A DNA stretch of 64,000 nucleotides from Planctomycetota bacterium (GTDB taxonomy: Bacteria > Planctomycetota > UBA1135 > GCA-002686595), in the NCBI GenBank assembly GCA_002686265.1, contig NZBA01000023.1, positions 33,316 to 97,315 of the forward strand. The letters are read 5' to 3'. Of this stretch, positions 42,090 to 51,973 are shown one piece after another (position 1 is the first letter of the stretch; each line of letters starts with the position of its first letter). A program made the translations under genes and the position numbers. Under the pieces are notes generated by a model. The model made no database searches and was not told where the DNA came from. It saw nothing but the letters and a program-made list of their open reading frames with translations.

Positions 42090-44806
42090 CCGGCACGACC
42101 CCGACCGGCGCGGCATCGAACCGCCTGACTCTCGACGGCGAGACGGTCGCCTTCGAGGAGGGCGAGAGCCTCTTCGAGCTCGCCCGCCGTCATGGCGACG
42201 CGGTCTCGTCCCTGTGCTTCGACGACCGACTCGAACCCCTTGGCGCCTGCCGCCTGTGCGCGGTCGAGGTCGAGGGTCAGGCGCGCCCGGTGGCCTCCTG
42301 CACGACCCTGGCGCACGCGGGCATGGTGGTTCGGACGCGCACCGCCGACCTCGAGCGCCACCGCAGGATCCTCACCGATCTTATCGTCTCCGAGAATCCC
42401 ACCGGCGCGGCCATCGACTCCCTGCGCGGGAGCGCCTCCCAGGAGCTGGCCCAGCTCGCCGGGCGCTACGAGGCGGACGGTAGGCGCTTCGGGGGGGCGC
42501 GCTCGGGGGCCTCGCGGGCCGACGACGCCAACCCGATGATCCTGCGCGACTACGACCACTGCATCTCGTGCTACCGCTGCGTGCGAATCTGCTCCGAGCA
42601 GCAGGGCGACGACGCCATCAGCGTTGGGGGGCGCGGGTTTCGGACGCGTATCACGACCGAGTTCGACGGCCTGCTCGCCGACTCGGCCTGCACCTTCTGC
42701 GGTCAGTGCGTCCAGACCTGTCCGACCGGCGCCCTCGCCGACCGGCGCGCCCTCGAGCACGCCGAGACACCCGGCGAGCTCGCGGCCACGCGCTCGATCT
42801 GCCCCTACTGCGGTGTCGGCTGCAGCCTGGACATCCTGACCAAGGGCGAGCGCATCGTCGGCGTCCGGCCGGCCCCCGACGGTCCGGCCAACGAGGGTGC
42901 CCTGTGCGTCAAGGGCCAGTTCGCCTGGGAGTGGGTCCAGCACCCAGACCGCCTGACCAACCCGCTGGTGCGCAAGGACGGCGAGCTGGTCGAGGCGAGT
43001 TGGGACGAGGCCCTCGACCGCGCCGCCGAGGGGTTCCGCGAGGTCGCGGCCGCCCACGGCCGCGAGGCCGTCTACGCCGTGGCCTCGGGGCGCGCTCCCC
43101 ACGAGTCCGCCTACACGATCCAGAAGCTCGTGCGCGTCTGCTTCCAGACCAACCAGATAGACAACTGCAGCCGATCGTGACACGCCCCCACGGTGGCCGG
43201 TCTGGCCGCCACCCTCGGGCGCGGGGCGATGTCGAATCCCCTGGCGGACATGGAGAAGCCCGATGTGATCTTCTGCATCGGGACCAACATGACCGAGACC
43301 CACCCGGTGGCGGCCACGCGCCTCAAGAAGGCCCAGGCGCGTGGCGCGACGCTGATCGTCGCCGACCCGCGCAGGATCCCCCTGGCACGGCGCGCCGACC
43401 TCCACCTGCCCCTGCGGGTCGGAACGGACGTCGCGCTGCTGGGCGCGATGGCCCACGTGATCGAGCGCGAGGGCCTGGTGGACGAGACCTTCCTCGCCGA
43501 GCGCACGGAGGGCTGGGAGCGCCTGCGCGAGCACCTCCGCGCCTTCACGCCCGAGTGGGCCGAGGGGATCTGCGGCGTCGAGGCCGCCGACATCGAGCGC
43601 GCCGCGATCGCCTACGGGCGCGCCGAACGCGGCGCGATCTACTACACCCTCGGCATCACGGAGCACATCTGCGGCGTCGATAACGTCCAGAGCCTGTGCA
43701 ACCTGATGCTGATGACCGGCAACGTCGGTCGCCCGGGCACGGGCATCAACCCGATGCGCGGGCAGAACAACATCCAGGGTGCCGGGGACGTGGGCGCCCT
43801 GCCCAACCACTTCCCCGGCTTCCAGCCGGTGACCGATCCGGCGAACCAGGAGAAGTTCGAGCGAGCCTGGGGCGTGCGCGTGGACCTTCAAAAAGGCATG
43901 ACCAAGGTGCGGGCGCTCGAGCGCGCCGGCGAGAAGGTCTTCGGCATGCTGATCTGCGGCGAGAACACGGTCGTCTCCGATCCCGACGCCGGGCACTGCC
44001 GGCGCGCCCTGGGGAGCCTCGAGCATCTGGTGGTGATCGACATCTTCCTGACCGAGACCGCCGAGCTGGCGGACGTCGTCCTGCCGGCCAGTGCCTGGGG
44101 CGAGACCGACGGCGTGTTCACCAACACCGAGCGCCGCCCCCAACGGGTGCGCGCCGCCGTCGCGCCGCCGGGCGAGGCGAGAGCGGAGTGGTGGATCGTC
44201 TCCCAGCTCGCGAAGCGCCTGGGAGCGGGGGGCTTCGACTACGAGAGCGCGGCGCAGGTCTTCGACGAGTTGTGCTCCCTCTCGCCCACCTACCACGGCC
44301 TCTCCTGGGAGCTGGTCGCCGAGGGCCGCCACCAGTGGCCCGTGCCCGAGGCCGGGCATCCGGGCACCCCCCTCCTGCACATCGGCGAGTTCCCGCGCGG
44401 CCGCGGCCTGTTCACGACTCCCGAGTACCGCGATCCAGCCGAGGTGACCGACGAGGACTACCCCGTCTGGCTCACGACCGGCCGACGACTGGCCCACTAC
44501 CACACGCGCACCATGAGCGGCCGCTCGGCGGGGCCGGAGTTCTTGGTCCCCGAGGAGGTCGTCGAGGTCCATCCCGCCGACGTCGCCGCCTGGGGCCTCA
44601 CCGACGGCGAGCCGGCGATCCTCGCCAGCCGCCGCGGGAGCGTGGTGGTCAAGGTGGCCGCGGACGACACCTCCCCGCGCGGGACGGTGTTCTCCAGCTT
44701 CAGCTTCTCCGAGGTGCCGGTGAACGTCCTGACCGGCTCGGGCTACGATCCGATCACCGACACGGCGGAGTTGAAGGTCTGCCCGGTGCGCATCGAGCCC
44801 GCCTGA
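42086..44806 (+). CDS. fdhA: Formate dehydrogenase alpha subunit, selenocysteine at residue 365
   Basis: The gene spans 907 codons if TGA at 43178-43180 is read as Sec. The N-terminus has a [2Fe-2S] ferredoxin ('CFDD...CRLC...C' near 45-75), then two [4Fe-4S] motifs ('CISCYRCVRIC', 'CTFCGQCVQTC'). The molybdopterin domain opens with 'CPYCGVGC' near 239. At residue 365 the frame reads 'DNCSRS', TGA, 'HAPTVAGLA', matching E. coli FdhF ('CARV-U-HGPSVAGL'), where Sec is the Mo/W ligand. The reading frame is unbroken after the TGA and ends with the MopB C-terminal domain ('TGRRLAHYHTRTMSGR'). With the NuoEF-type partner it oxidises formate to CO2 with NAD+, or the reverse. Read conventionally it would look like two truncated genes. 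Confidence 0.94.
43181..43210 (+). promoter_or_regulatory. SECIS element of fdhA
   Basis: Directly after the TGA, 43192-43198 (GGUGGCC) pairs over seven base pairs, including one U-G, with 43204-43210 (GGCCGCC) around the loop GGUCU (43199-43203). The loop sequence and its 18-nt distance from the UGA are the same as in the E. coli fdhF SECIS, where the loop is bound by SelB. Confidence 0.9.
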
Positions 44807-44903
44807 AGCGCGGGCGGCCCCGGGCACCGACGGCCGCGCCCGCTCCGCCGGCGGCCACGGCCCGCCGCCCTCTCCAGCACATCGCCGCGACCCGACCGAG
44901 CCC

Positions 44904-45464
44904 ATGCCGATTCCCCACGACCGACTCGCGTCCCTGCTCTGCGCCGTCCTGGCGCTTCTCGCCGCCGCCTGCGTCGGGGTCGGGGTCGGAGTCGGGGAGG
45001 GAGCCGAGCCCGCCGCCCTCGACCTGCCGGGCTTTCGGCTCCTCGGCCCCGGGGTCGCCGGCGGTGGTCAGCCGACCGCCGAGGGGCTCGCGGACCTCGC
45101 CGGAGCGGGCTACGGCCTGGTGATCAACCTGCGCCGGCCCAGCGAGCCCCTGGCCTCGGAGGAGGGTGAGCTGGTGCGCGCGGCCGGCCTGACCTACGCC
45201 GCGATGCCCCTCGGCGGCGACGACCTGACGGCGATCCACGCGCGCGAGCTCGGTGAGTTGCTCGCGGGAGAGACCGGCGCTCACGTGCTCCTGCACTGCG
45301 CCAGCGGCAATCGGGTCGGCGCACTCTGGGGGCTCCACGTCGGCCTGCGCGACGGCCTCGACGTCGCCGGGACCCTCGCGCTCGCACGCGCCTCGGGCAT
45401 GCGCAGTCCCTCCCTGGCGAAGTGCGTCCGGCGAGCCGTCGAGGACGCGGCCGCTGCCCCCTAG
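44904..45464 (+). CDS. Exported tyrosine-phosphatase-like protein (DUF442 type)
   Basis: The 186-residue protein has a lipoprotein-like signal ('LLCAVLALLAAAC'). It then has 'GGQPTAEGLADLAGAGYGLVINLR', 'YAAMPLGGDDLT' and 'HVLLHCASGNRVGALWGLH', the active-site region of the DSP/DUF442 family (Cys-Ala-Ser-Gly-Asn-Arg). The Cys and Arg are present, so it may be a phosphatase or a related periplasmic enzyme. It follows fdhA by about 100 bases but need not be cotranscribed. Confidence 0.75.
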   Translation: MPIPHDRLASLLCAVLALLAAACVGVGVGVGEGAEPAALDLPGFRLLGPGVAGGGQPTAEGLADLAGAGYGLVINLRRPSEPLASEEGELVRAAGLTYAAMPLGGDDLTAIHARELGELLAGETGAHVLLHCASGNRVGALWGLHVGLRDGLDVAGTLALARASGMRSPSLAKCVRRAVEDAAAAP

Positions 45465-45487
45465 CAAGCCCGCTGGGGTGTTTCCTG

Positions 45488-45535
45488 CGGGCTGCCGGCA
45501 GCCCGTTGGCGTCATTCTCGAGGGCTGCCGGCAGC
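45488..45535. repeat. Two GC-rich palindromes between convergent genes
   Basis: CGGGCTGCCGGCAGCCCG (45488-45505) is a perfect 18-bp palindrome, and GCTGCCGGCAGC (45524-45535) repeats its core. They lie between the convergent ends at 45464 and 45556. They may act as transcription barriers for both genes; there is no T tract. Confidence 0.6.
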
Positions 45536-45555
45536 GCGGTCCAGAGCGCGCGGGT

Positions 45556-47112
45556 TCAGCCCTCCGCCCGATCGGCGAGCTTGCGGCGCTCGACCTTGCC
45601 GCTGGGGTTGCGCGGCAACTCGTCGAGGAGGGTGATCCGCCGCGGCACGATGCAGGCTGGCAGGTGCTCGATGCAGTGCCGGCGCAGGGCCTCGAGGTCG
45701 AGCTGGGCGGCTCCGGCCGTGGTGACGAAGGCGTGCACGACGCGGCCCCGCAAGGCATCGGCGACGCCCACGGCCGCGACCTCGCCGACGCCCGGCTGAC
45801 TGGCGAGCGCTTCCTCGATTTGAAAGGGGTAGAACTTCTCTCCGGCCACGTTGATCTGGTCGTCGAGGCGATCGAAGAGCGACAGGCGCCCGTCACCGTC
45901 GAGAGCCCCGAGATCTCCGGTCCTGAGCCACCCCCCGAAGAACCGCTCCGCGTCGAGCGCCGGGGCGTCGACATAAGCCGTGATCACGTTCGGCCCGCTC
46001 GCGCAGACCTCGCCGCGCTCGCCCGGCGGCAGGTCACGTCCGTCCGGGCCGACGATGCGCAGGCGCACGCCGGGGTGCGGGCGCCCGACCGAGTCTTCGC
46101 GTCCCGCGACCTCCTCGCCGCCCAGACAGGTCAGGGCGGAGCTGGTCTCCGTCATTCCATAGCAGTTGAAGCGCCGCGCGCGGGGGAAGCGCTCACCGAG
46201 GGCGCGCACGACTTCGGGCGGTGTGGGTGCGGCTCCGTAGATCAGGCTCTCGAGGCTCGAGAGGTCGTGGCGCCTGCTCCAGCGCTCGCTGGTGAGCTGG
46301 CGCATCAGTGCCGGTGTGCCCATCAGCGCCGTCACGCCGTGCCGTTCGGCCGTCGCCGCGACCGACCCGACGGCGGGTGAGGAGGACACGACCGCCGCGC
46401 CCCCGCGGCGGTGCGCGCCGAGTACGAGCGGGTTGTAGACGACGTGGAAGAACGGCGCCGCCATCAGGCTGCGGGTGTGCTCGTCGAAGGACCAGCGTTC
46501 GGCCCAGGCATCGATGCCGAACAACACCTGGGCGTGGGTCAAGAGCACGCCCTTGGGCGCGCCGGTCGTGCCCGAAGTGAAGAAGAGGATCGCCGGGTCG
46601 CCGGGCGTCGACGGCGTGGGATGAGAAAGGGACGCCATCCCCTCCAGGCTCTCGACGCTGCCGTCGGGCGCGCGGCGGGCGAGGGAGGTCCCTGACTCCA
46701 AGAGGACGACGCGCCCCAGGGGCTTCGCGCCCGCCGCGTCCCGTTCCCTGACGGCATCGGCGAGCGCCGCGCTCGAGATCAAGCAGGTCACGCCGGCGCG
46801 CTCCAGGATCGCTTCCGTGAGCTCCTCGTCCAGCTCCGGATTGAGCGGCACGCACACGGCACCGAGGAGCGCGACGGCGTAGTGGGCGGTGACGAAGGCC
46901 ACGCCGTTGGTGAACAGCAGCGCGACACGACTGCCGGGGCCGACCCCCTCGCGGGCCAGCTGCCCCGCCAGGCGCCGTGCGCCGTCGGCCAGGGACGAGA
47001 AGTCGCTCGTGCCCGCGTCCAGCACGAGGGCCGGGCGCGAGGAATGCGCGGCCTCGGCCTCGGTCAGGATCGAGGCGATCGTCCCCCCCGCCCGTTGTCG
47101 CGCCTCGTCCAT
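45556..47112 (-). CDS. AMP-dependent acyl-CoA synthetase/ligase
   Basis: From ATG 47112 the protein has 518 residues. It has the AMP-binding motif 'ILFFTSGTTGAPKGVLLTH' at about 172-190, 'NCYGMTETSSALT' (A5 motif), 'GGWLRTGDLGALDGDGRL' (A7/A8), and the C-terminal lysine motif 'NPSGKVERRKL'. These enzymes activate a carboxylic acid to acyl-AMP and then acyl-CoA; the substrate cannot be read from the sequence. Residues upstream of 47112 are not family-like. It is convergent with the phosphatase-like gene and 190 bases from the acyltransferase. Confidence 0.9.
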   Translation of the reverse strand: MDEARQRAGGTIASILTEAEAAHSSRPALVLDAGTSDFSSLADGARRLAGQLAREGVGPGSRVALLFTNGVAFVTAHYAVALLGAVCVPLNPELDEELTEAILERAGVTCLISSAALADAVRERDAAGAKPLGRVVLLESGTSLARRAPDGSVESLEGMASLSHPTPSTPGDPAILFFTSGTTGAPKGVLLTHAQVLFGIDAWAERWSFDEHTRSLMAAPFFHVVYNPLVLGAHRRGGAAVVSSSPAVGSVAATAERHGVTALMGTPALMRQLTSERWSRRHDLSSLESLIYGAAPTPPEVVRALGERFPRARRFNCYGMTETSSALTCLGGEEVAGREDSVGRPHPGVRLRIVGPDGRDLPPGERGEVCASGPNVITAYVDAPALDAERFFGGWLRTGDLGALDGDGRLSLFDRLDDQINVAGEKFYPFQIEEALASQPGVGEVAAVGVADALRGRVVHAFVTTAGAAQLDLEALRRHCIEHLPACIVPRRITLLDELPRNPSGKVERRKLADRAEG

Positions 47113-47301
47113 CGCCGCGCGGGATGTTAGCAGCCCGTTGGAGAAGGGCCGTAGCGAGCCGAAGACATCTTCGTCGCTGCAAGGAGGGCGAAGTCGAGAC
47201 GGCGCAAGCGGCGTGATAGGGCCGCCGAGCACGGATCGACGAGTCCGACGCCGCAGCGGCGGAGGGGGCGAAGTCGGAGTAGGGCGTGTTGCAACGGACT
47301 G

Positions 47302-47967
47302 TCAGCCGTTGAAGCCGGAGAAGCGCGAGCTGGGCACCGGCGAGGCCTCGCTGGCCGCGCCGCGGAAGACCTGCTCGTCGCCGGTGTCCTTGAGGATCAG
47401 CGCCCCGGCGCCGATGACGTTGCGCTCACCGACGGTCGCGAAGGAGGCGACGGTGGCGCCCAGGCCGATGAAAGTACCGGCTCCGATCGTGACCGACTCC
47501 CCGACGAGTGCGCCGGCGACCCAGCAGTCGTCGGCCAAGCTACTGTTGAAGCCGATCGTCGAGCGACTCCAGATGATGCAGTTGCGGCCGATCTCGGCAC
47601 CGGGATGGAGGTGCGCGGTCTCCATCACCCAGGTGTTCTCCCGCGGCCGAAAATCGGTCGAGACGATCGCACGCGAGCCGACGTAACTCGCGAGCGCGTA
47701 ACCCATCTCCTCGGCCTCGCGCACCTTGGCTGCCCGGCGGCGGTTGACCTCGCGCAGGCCCACGGACACGAAGAGGTCGTGGTCGGCGGGATCGAAGCAC
47801 TCGACGACCTCCTCGAAGGGCACGACCGGCAGGCCGCGAAAGGAGTCCGACTCCTGGAACTCGCCGTCCACGGTGAAGGCCGCCACCTCGTATTCGCTGT
47901 CGTGGGCGAAGAAGTGGTGGGCCATTTGGGCGAAGTTGCCGCAGCCGAACAGGATCAGTCGTCGCAT
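47302..47967 (-). CDS. Sugar O-acyltransferase, left-handed beta-helix (NeuD/PglD type)
   Basis: The 221-residue protein has an N-terminal Rossmann-like part ('LILFGCGNFAQMAHHFF') and then hexapeptide repeats ('HPGAEIGRNCIIWSRSTIGFNSSLADDCWVAGALVGESVTIGAGTFIGLGATV'), the layout of NeuD/PglD acyltransferases that acetylate amino sugars using acetyl-CoA. It is on the same strand as the AMP-ligase but 190 bases upstream of it. It probably modifies a surface sugar. Confidence 0.85.
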   Translation of the reverse strand: MRRLILFGCGNFAQMAHHFFAHDSEYEVAAFTVDGEFQESDSFRGLPVVPFEEVVECFDPADHDLFVSVGLREVNRRRAAKVREAEEMGYALASYVGSRAIVSTDFRPRENTWVMETAHLHPGAEIGRNCIIWSRSTIGFNSSLADDCWVAGALVGESVTIGAGTFIGLGATVASFATVGERNVIGAGALILKDTGDEQVFRGAASEASPVPSSRFSGFNG

Positions 47968-48105
47968 CACATCTGGGCCCGCGGCGGCGTCCTCGCGCCC
48001 ACCGGGGCGCAGAGTGTCCCCCAATGCCCTCCCCGGATCCACCGTGGGCACCCCGCCGAGCGGCGTGGAGCGAAGGCGCGCGCTACGGGCTAGGCTGTCG
48101 GAGCG

Positions 48106-49602
48106 ATGTGGTCCCCCGCCTGCACCTGCGCCGTCGTTCTGGCGAGTGCGCTCGGAGAGCTCCCGGACGGCCTGCCGGACTTCAGCGGCGCGGGCTACCG
48201 CGGCGGCGCGCCACTCCCCGAGCGCGCGGCGGCGAGCGGTGCGAGCGACCTCGACATCCGCAACCACGGCGCCCTCCCGGGCGACGGTATCGACGACGGT
48301 CCGGCCATCCAGGCGGCCCTGGACGCGGCGGCCGCCGCCGGCGGCGGCGTCGTCCACCTGGGAGCGGGGCGCTGGACCCTGGCTAGCCGCGTCACGATCC
48401 ACGGCGACGGGGTCGTGCTGCAAGGCGCGGGGAGCGGTGGGACGCTCTTGGAGTGTCCCCTCTCCCTGACCGATATCGCGGGTCCGAGCAAGAACTGGAG
48501 CTGGTCCGGAGGCCTGCTGTCTATCGCACCGCGCCCGAGCGCCGAGCCGCTGGGCGTGGCGGGCGCCGCTCCGGGGGGTGTGCGCGCCTTCCCCGTCGTG
48601 CTCGAGGGGGGCGTCCCCCCGCCGCGCCCCGGCGAGTGGCTCGAGCTCGCCTGGTACAACGACACCGGCGAGGACACGCTCCTCGATCACCTGCACGGCG
48701 GCGTCTCCTACCCCGATCTCGTGTTCGCCGAGCTAGCCAAACGCACGGACCCGCGCCTGACCGAGTGGCTGCGGGTGGAGAGCTACGCCGGGGGGACGCT
48801 GAGCGTCTCGACGCCCATCGGCCTCGAGCTGCGGAGCGAGTGGTCCCCGCGGCTCACGCGCCGGGCGCACATCAGCGAGTGCGGAGTCGCGGGCTTGTCT
48901 TTTCTTTTCCCCGAGACAGCGCGCCGACCGCACCTGAAGGAGAAGGGCTACAACGCCCTCACGATCTCGAACGCCATCGACTGCTGGGTGCGCGACATCG
49001 TCGTGGATCACGGCGACAGCGGCGTCGGGATCGGCACCTCGCGACAGGTGACCGTGGACGGCGCGCTGATGACCGGGAAGGGCATGCACCACCCGTTCAC
49101 GCTCTCGCGCTCCACGCACTGCCTGGTCACGAACTGGCGCATCGAGGCCCCCCACCGCCACGGGACGACCCTGACCTGGGGCGCGCACCACAACGTGTAC
49201 TCGAAGGGCTGGGGGCGCGACCTCGCCCTCGACTGCCACCGGGCGAACCCATTCGAGAACCTGCACACCGAGATCGAAATCGAGGTCACAGGGCGCCTGA
49301 AGCAACCGCTGCGAAGCGGTGGGTCGTACGGCCGCGGGCCGCACTCGGCGCGCGGGAATGTCTACTGGAACGTCGCTCTGCGCTTCCTCGCTCCCGTGGA
49401 GCCGATCGAGGTGAAGGGGCTCGCCGAGTGGCCCCGGGGCGTGTTCGTGGGCTGGCACGGAGACCGGCCCCTGCGTCTGGCGGCCCACGAGGGCTACGGA
49501 TTGCGCGTCGTCGGCACGGGCGAGCGGCCGGCCATCACCAACCTCCACGAGCACCAGCGCGCGGCAGGTGAGTCCCCGGCGGGCGGCTCCAAGGGCGACT
49601 GA
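48106..49602 (+). CDS. Right-handed beta-helix protein (pectate lyase superfamily)
   Basis: The 498-residue protein has an N-terminal hydrophobic segment and then the Pectate_lyase_3 entry motif 'DLDIRNHGALPGDGIDDGPAIQAALDAAAAAGGGVVHLGAGRWTLASRVTI' near 48-100. Repeating short strands follow ('NAIDCWVRDIVVDHGDSGVGIG', 'STHCLVTNWRIEAPHRHGTTLTWGAHHNVY') that would stack into a parallel beta-helix. Such proteins cleave or bind acidic polysaccharides. The catalytic residues are not obvious, so substrate and activity are unknown. It is divergent from the acyltransferase gene (138 bases apart). Confidence 0.8.
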   Translation: MWSPACTCAVVLASALGELPDGLPDFSGAGYRGGAPLPERAAASGASDLDIRNHGALPGDGIDDGPAIQAALDAAAAAGGGVVHLGAGRWTLASRVTIHGDGVVLQGAGSGGTLLECPLSLTDIAGPSKNWSWSGGLLSIAPRPSAEPLGVAGAAPGGVRAFPVVLEGGVPPPRPGEWLELAWYNDTGEDTLLDHLHGGVSYPDLVFAELAKRTDPRLTEWLRVESYAGGTLSVSTPIGLELRSEWSPRLTRRAHISECGVAGLSFLFPETARRPHLKEKGYNALTISNAIDCWVRDIVVDHGDSGVGIGTSRQVTVDGALMTGKGMHHPFTLSRSTHCLVTNWRIEAPHRHGTTLTWGAHHNVYSKGWGRDLALDCHRANPFENLHTEIEIEVTGRLKQPLRSGGSYGRGPHSARGNVYWNVALRFLAPVEPIEVKGLAEWPRGVFVGWHGDRPLRLAAHEGYGLRVVGTGERPAITNLHEHQRAAGESPAGGSKGD

Positions 49603-49658
49603 CCCTCCCGCCCGGGGACCGAGCTTGATCGCCCGCGGTGGCGTGCATAGGGTGGGAA

Positions 49659-50084
49659 ATGTCCCGCATGCAGACTCGACGCACCCTCGTCCTACTCGCC
49701 TTGCTGCCCCAGTTCCTCGTGCTGGGCCTCGGGCGCGGCATCGTGCTCTGCGTCGGGGACGGCGGACACGCGCGGATCGAAGTGGCGGCCAGCGCCTGCT
49801 GCACGATCTCACCGGCGCAGGCGCAGCACGGCGACGACGAGCACTGCGATGACGCCGGCGACTGCGAGGCCTGCACCGACATGACGGTCGTCGTCTCCGC
49901 GCGCTTCTCCCCGGCCAAGGAGAGGAGCGACTCTCCGGCGAGCGTGCCCGCGGCGGGGCCGCCCGGGGCGGACGAAACCGACGAACCTCGCGGCCGAAGA
50001 GACCTCGCCACCTTCGCCGGCTCGCGCGGTTCCCCCGAACCGGCGCACCTGCTCGCCCTGCAGAGCGTCCGGCTGCGCTGCTAG
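49659..50084 (+). CDS. Small Cys/His-containing exported protein heading the second efflux operon
   Basis: The protein has 141 residues from ATG 49659 (138 from 49668). A signal-type segment ('TLVLLALLPQFLVLGLG') is followed by 'ACCTISPAQAQHGDDEHCDDAGDCEACTD', a short Cys/His/Asp-rich stretch well suited to metal binding. The rest is Pro/Asp-rich. No family was recognised. Like the unrelated-looking Cys-rich protein at 21548, it stands at the head of a tripartite metal pump operon, which argues for a metal-binding role in the periplasm. Confidence 0.65.
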   Translation: MSRMQTRRTLVLLALLPQFLVLGLGRGIVLCVGDGGHARIEVAASACCTISPAQAQHGDDEHCDDAGDCEACTDMTVVVSARFSPAKERSDSPASVPAAGPPGADETDEPRGRRDLATFAGSRGSPEPAHLLALQSVRLRC

Positions 50085-50188
50085 ACCGACACCTCCGACC
50101 GTCGTCGTAGGCCGCTTGTGGCCTCGTTCGATCCCTGCTCGAGAGCGTCGGTACATTCGGCGCTCACCGCCCACCCGGAGGTTTCCGA

Positions 50189-51955
50189 ATGTCCCTTCTC
50201 GCCCCTGTTCTCGCACGCTCAGCGGACCCGCTGGACGCCCACGCTCGAGTCGGACCGGTCCCGCGCGTCCTGCTCTGGACCGCGCTGGTCCTGTCCGCCG
50301 CCTGCCACCCCACGCCGCACTCCCACGCGGGACACGACCATGAACACGAGCTCGAGCCCCACCAGGAGCCCGAACCGGTGGCGGTCACCGTCTTCACCGA
50401 GAAGGTCGAGCTGTTCATGGAGTACCCACGCCTGGTGCCCGGCCTCGAAGCGCGCTTCCTGGCCCACGTGACCGTGCTCGCCACCGGCGAACCGGTGCGC
50501 ACCGGGCGCCTGGCCCTCGAGCTGTCGGGACCCGGCGGCTCCTCGCACACCTTCGAGGCCGAGCATCCCGAGCGCGACGGCCTGTTCATTCCTCTAGGAG
50601 CCCTCGAGAACGCCGGTCGCTACGACGCGCGCATCGTCGTGCGCTCCGAGGAGATCGAGGCGACGATCCCTCTCGAGCCGCTCGTCGTGCACGCCGACCA
50701 CGACGCGGCCCACGCCGCCGCCGATGCCGAAGCGAGCGCGGACTCGGCCGGCGCCGTGCCCTTCCTGCTCGAGCAGCAGTGGCAGATCGGCCTGCGCCTG
50801 GCGATCGTCGCTCCGCGCACCCTCGTCCGCCGCCTGCGTGTCCCGGCGGTGATCGAGGCGCCGACCCACGCCTCGGCGGTCATCGGCGCGCCCCTGGCCG
50901 GGCGCGTCCTGCCGCCGGAGTCGAAAGCCCTGCCTCGCATCGGACAGCACGTCGCCACGGGCGAGGTCGTGGCGCTGATCGAGCCGCCGCTGGGGGTCTC
51001 GGACCTGGCCCAGCGGGCCGCCAACGAGACCGCCGGGCGCCTGCTCGAGACCGAGCTCCTCGCACGCGAGATCGACCTCGAGCAACGCTCGGTCGAGCTG
51101 CACCGCCGCCTGCTGCAAGCCGCCGCGCGCCTCGACTTCACCGAGCGGGCCCTCGCGCGCCTGGAGGGCCTCGCCGAGCGGGAGCTCGCCACGGCGTCCG
51201 AGCTGGAAGCCGCCCGCCGCGACGCCGAGGTCGCCCGGCAGGATCACGAGGGCGCCAACGAGCTCGAGACCTCCGCCGCCGAGGGGCTCACGGCCCTACG
51301 CGCCCTGCTCGAGCGCCCCGGCGGCGCGGGAGCCGCCGCGCCCCTGCGCATTCCCCTGGCCTCGCCGCTGGCCGGCGAGATCGTCGAGGCCTCCGCCGTG
51401 CACGGCGAACACGTCGACGCGACCGCGACCCTCTACCGCGTACTCGACCTCTCGACCGTCTGGCTCACCCTGCAAGTCAGCGAGTTCGACCTCGCCGGAC
51501 TCCCAGAGAGCCCCGGCGCCCTGCTCGAGCTGGCGGCCTTCCCCGGCCGCGCGCGCGACGTCGTCGGCGAGCTCGGCGGACGCCTGGTCGCGGTGGGACG
51601 CGAGGTCGACCCGATCACTCGCAGGATCGACGTGCGCTTCGAGCTCCCCAACCCCGACGGCCGCCTGCGCGCGGGCATGCAGGCCGACGCGTTCCTCGCG
51701 ACCGAAACGGTCCTCGAGGCAGCGGCCGTGCCCCGCTCGGCCGTCGTCACCGACCGCGGCCAGTCCGTCGCATTCGTCCTGCTCGACGGCGAGACCTTCG
51801 AACGGCGGGTCGTCGAGATCGGAATCCGCGACGGCGAATGGCTCGAGATCCGCTCGGGCATCGCCCCCGGCGAGCGCGTCGTCACTTCCGGCGCCTACCT
51901 GGTGAAACTCGCCTCCGCCTCCCCCGACGCCTTCGGCGCGGGCCACGCCCACTGA
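50189..51955 (+). CDS. czcB: RND efflux adaptor (CzcB-like) with His-rich N-terminus
   Basis: The 588-residue lipoprotein-type precursor (lipobox 'LSAAC' near 39) has a His-rich stretch 'HPTPHSHAGHDHEHELEPHQ' at about 40-60, as in Zn/Co/Ni CzcB proteins. An extra domain ('LFMEYPRLVPGLEARFLAHVTV') is typical of CzcB relatives. The membrane-fusion core has 'VIGAPLAGRVLP', a long coiled coil at about 270-370, 'IPLASPLAGEIVEASAVHGEHVD' and 'VREVDPITRRIDVRFELPN'-type strands. It connects the pump at 51974 to the TolC protein at 55162, all in one operon. Zn/Co/Cd specificity is inferred from the His-rich region. Confidence 0.88.
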   Translation: MSLLAPVLARSADPLDAHARVGPVPRVLLWTALVLSAACHPTPHSHAGHDHEHELEPHQEPEPVAVTVFTEKVELFMEYPRLVPGLEARFLAHVTVLATGEPVRTGRLALELSGPGGSSHTFEAEHPERDGLFIPLGALENAGRYDARIVVRSEEIEATIPLEPLVVHADHDAAHAAADAEASADSAGAVPFLLEQQWQIGLRLAIVAPRTLVRRLRVPAVIEAPTHASAVIGAPLAGRVLPPESKALPRIGQHVATGEVVALIEPPLGVSDLAQRAANETAGRLLETELLAREIDLEQRSVELHRRLLQAAARLDFTERALARLEGLAERELATASELEAARRDAEVARQDHEGANELETSAAEGLTALRALLERPGGAGAAAPLRIPLASPLAGEIVEASAVHGEHVDATATLYRVLDLSTVWLTLQVSEFDLAGLPESPGALLELAAFPGRARDVVGELGGRLVAVGREVDPITRRIDVRFELPNPDGRLRAGMQADAFLATETVLEAAAVPRSAVVTDRGQSVAFVLLDGETFERRVVEIGIRDGEWLEIRSGIAPGERVVTSGAYLVKLASASPDAFGAGHAH

Positions 51956-51973
51956 CCCGGCGCACACGTCCTC

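Noticed and set aside
42086..44806. fdhA as a pseudogene or two separate genes
   Set aside because: The TGA is exactly at the known Sec site and a textbook SECIS hairpin follows, so read-through as Sec is the better reading.
41894..44905. Long minus-strand open frame of 1003 codons
   Set aside because: Antisense to fdhA, which has unmistakable motifs on the plus strand; composition is that of a shadow frame.
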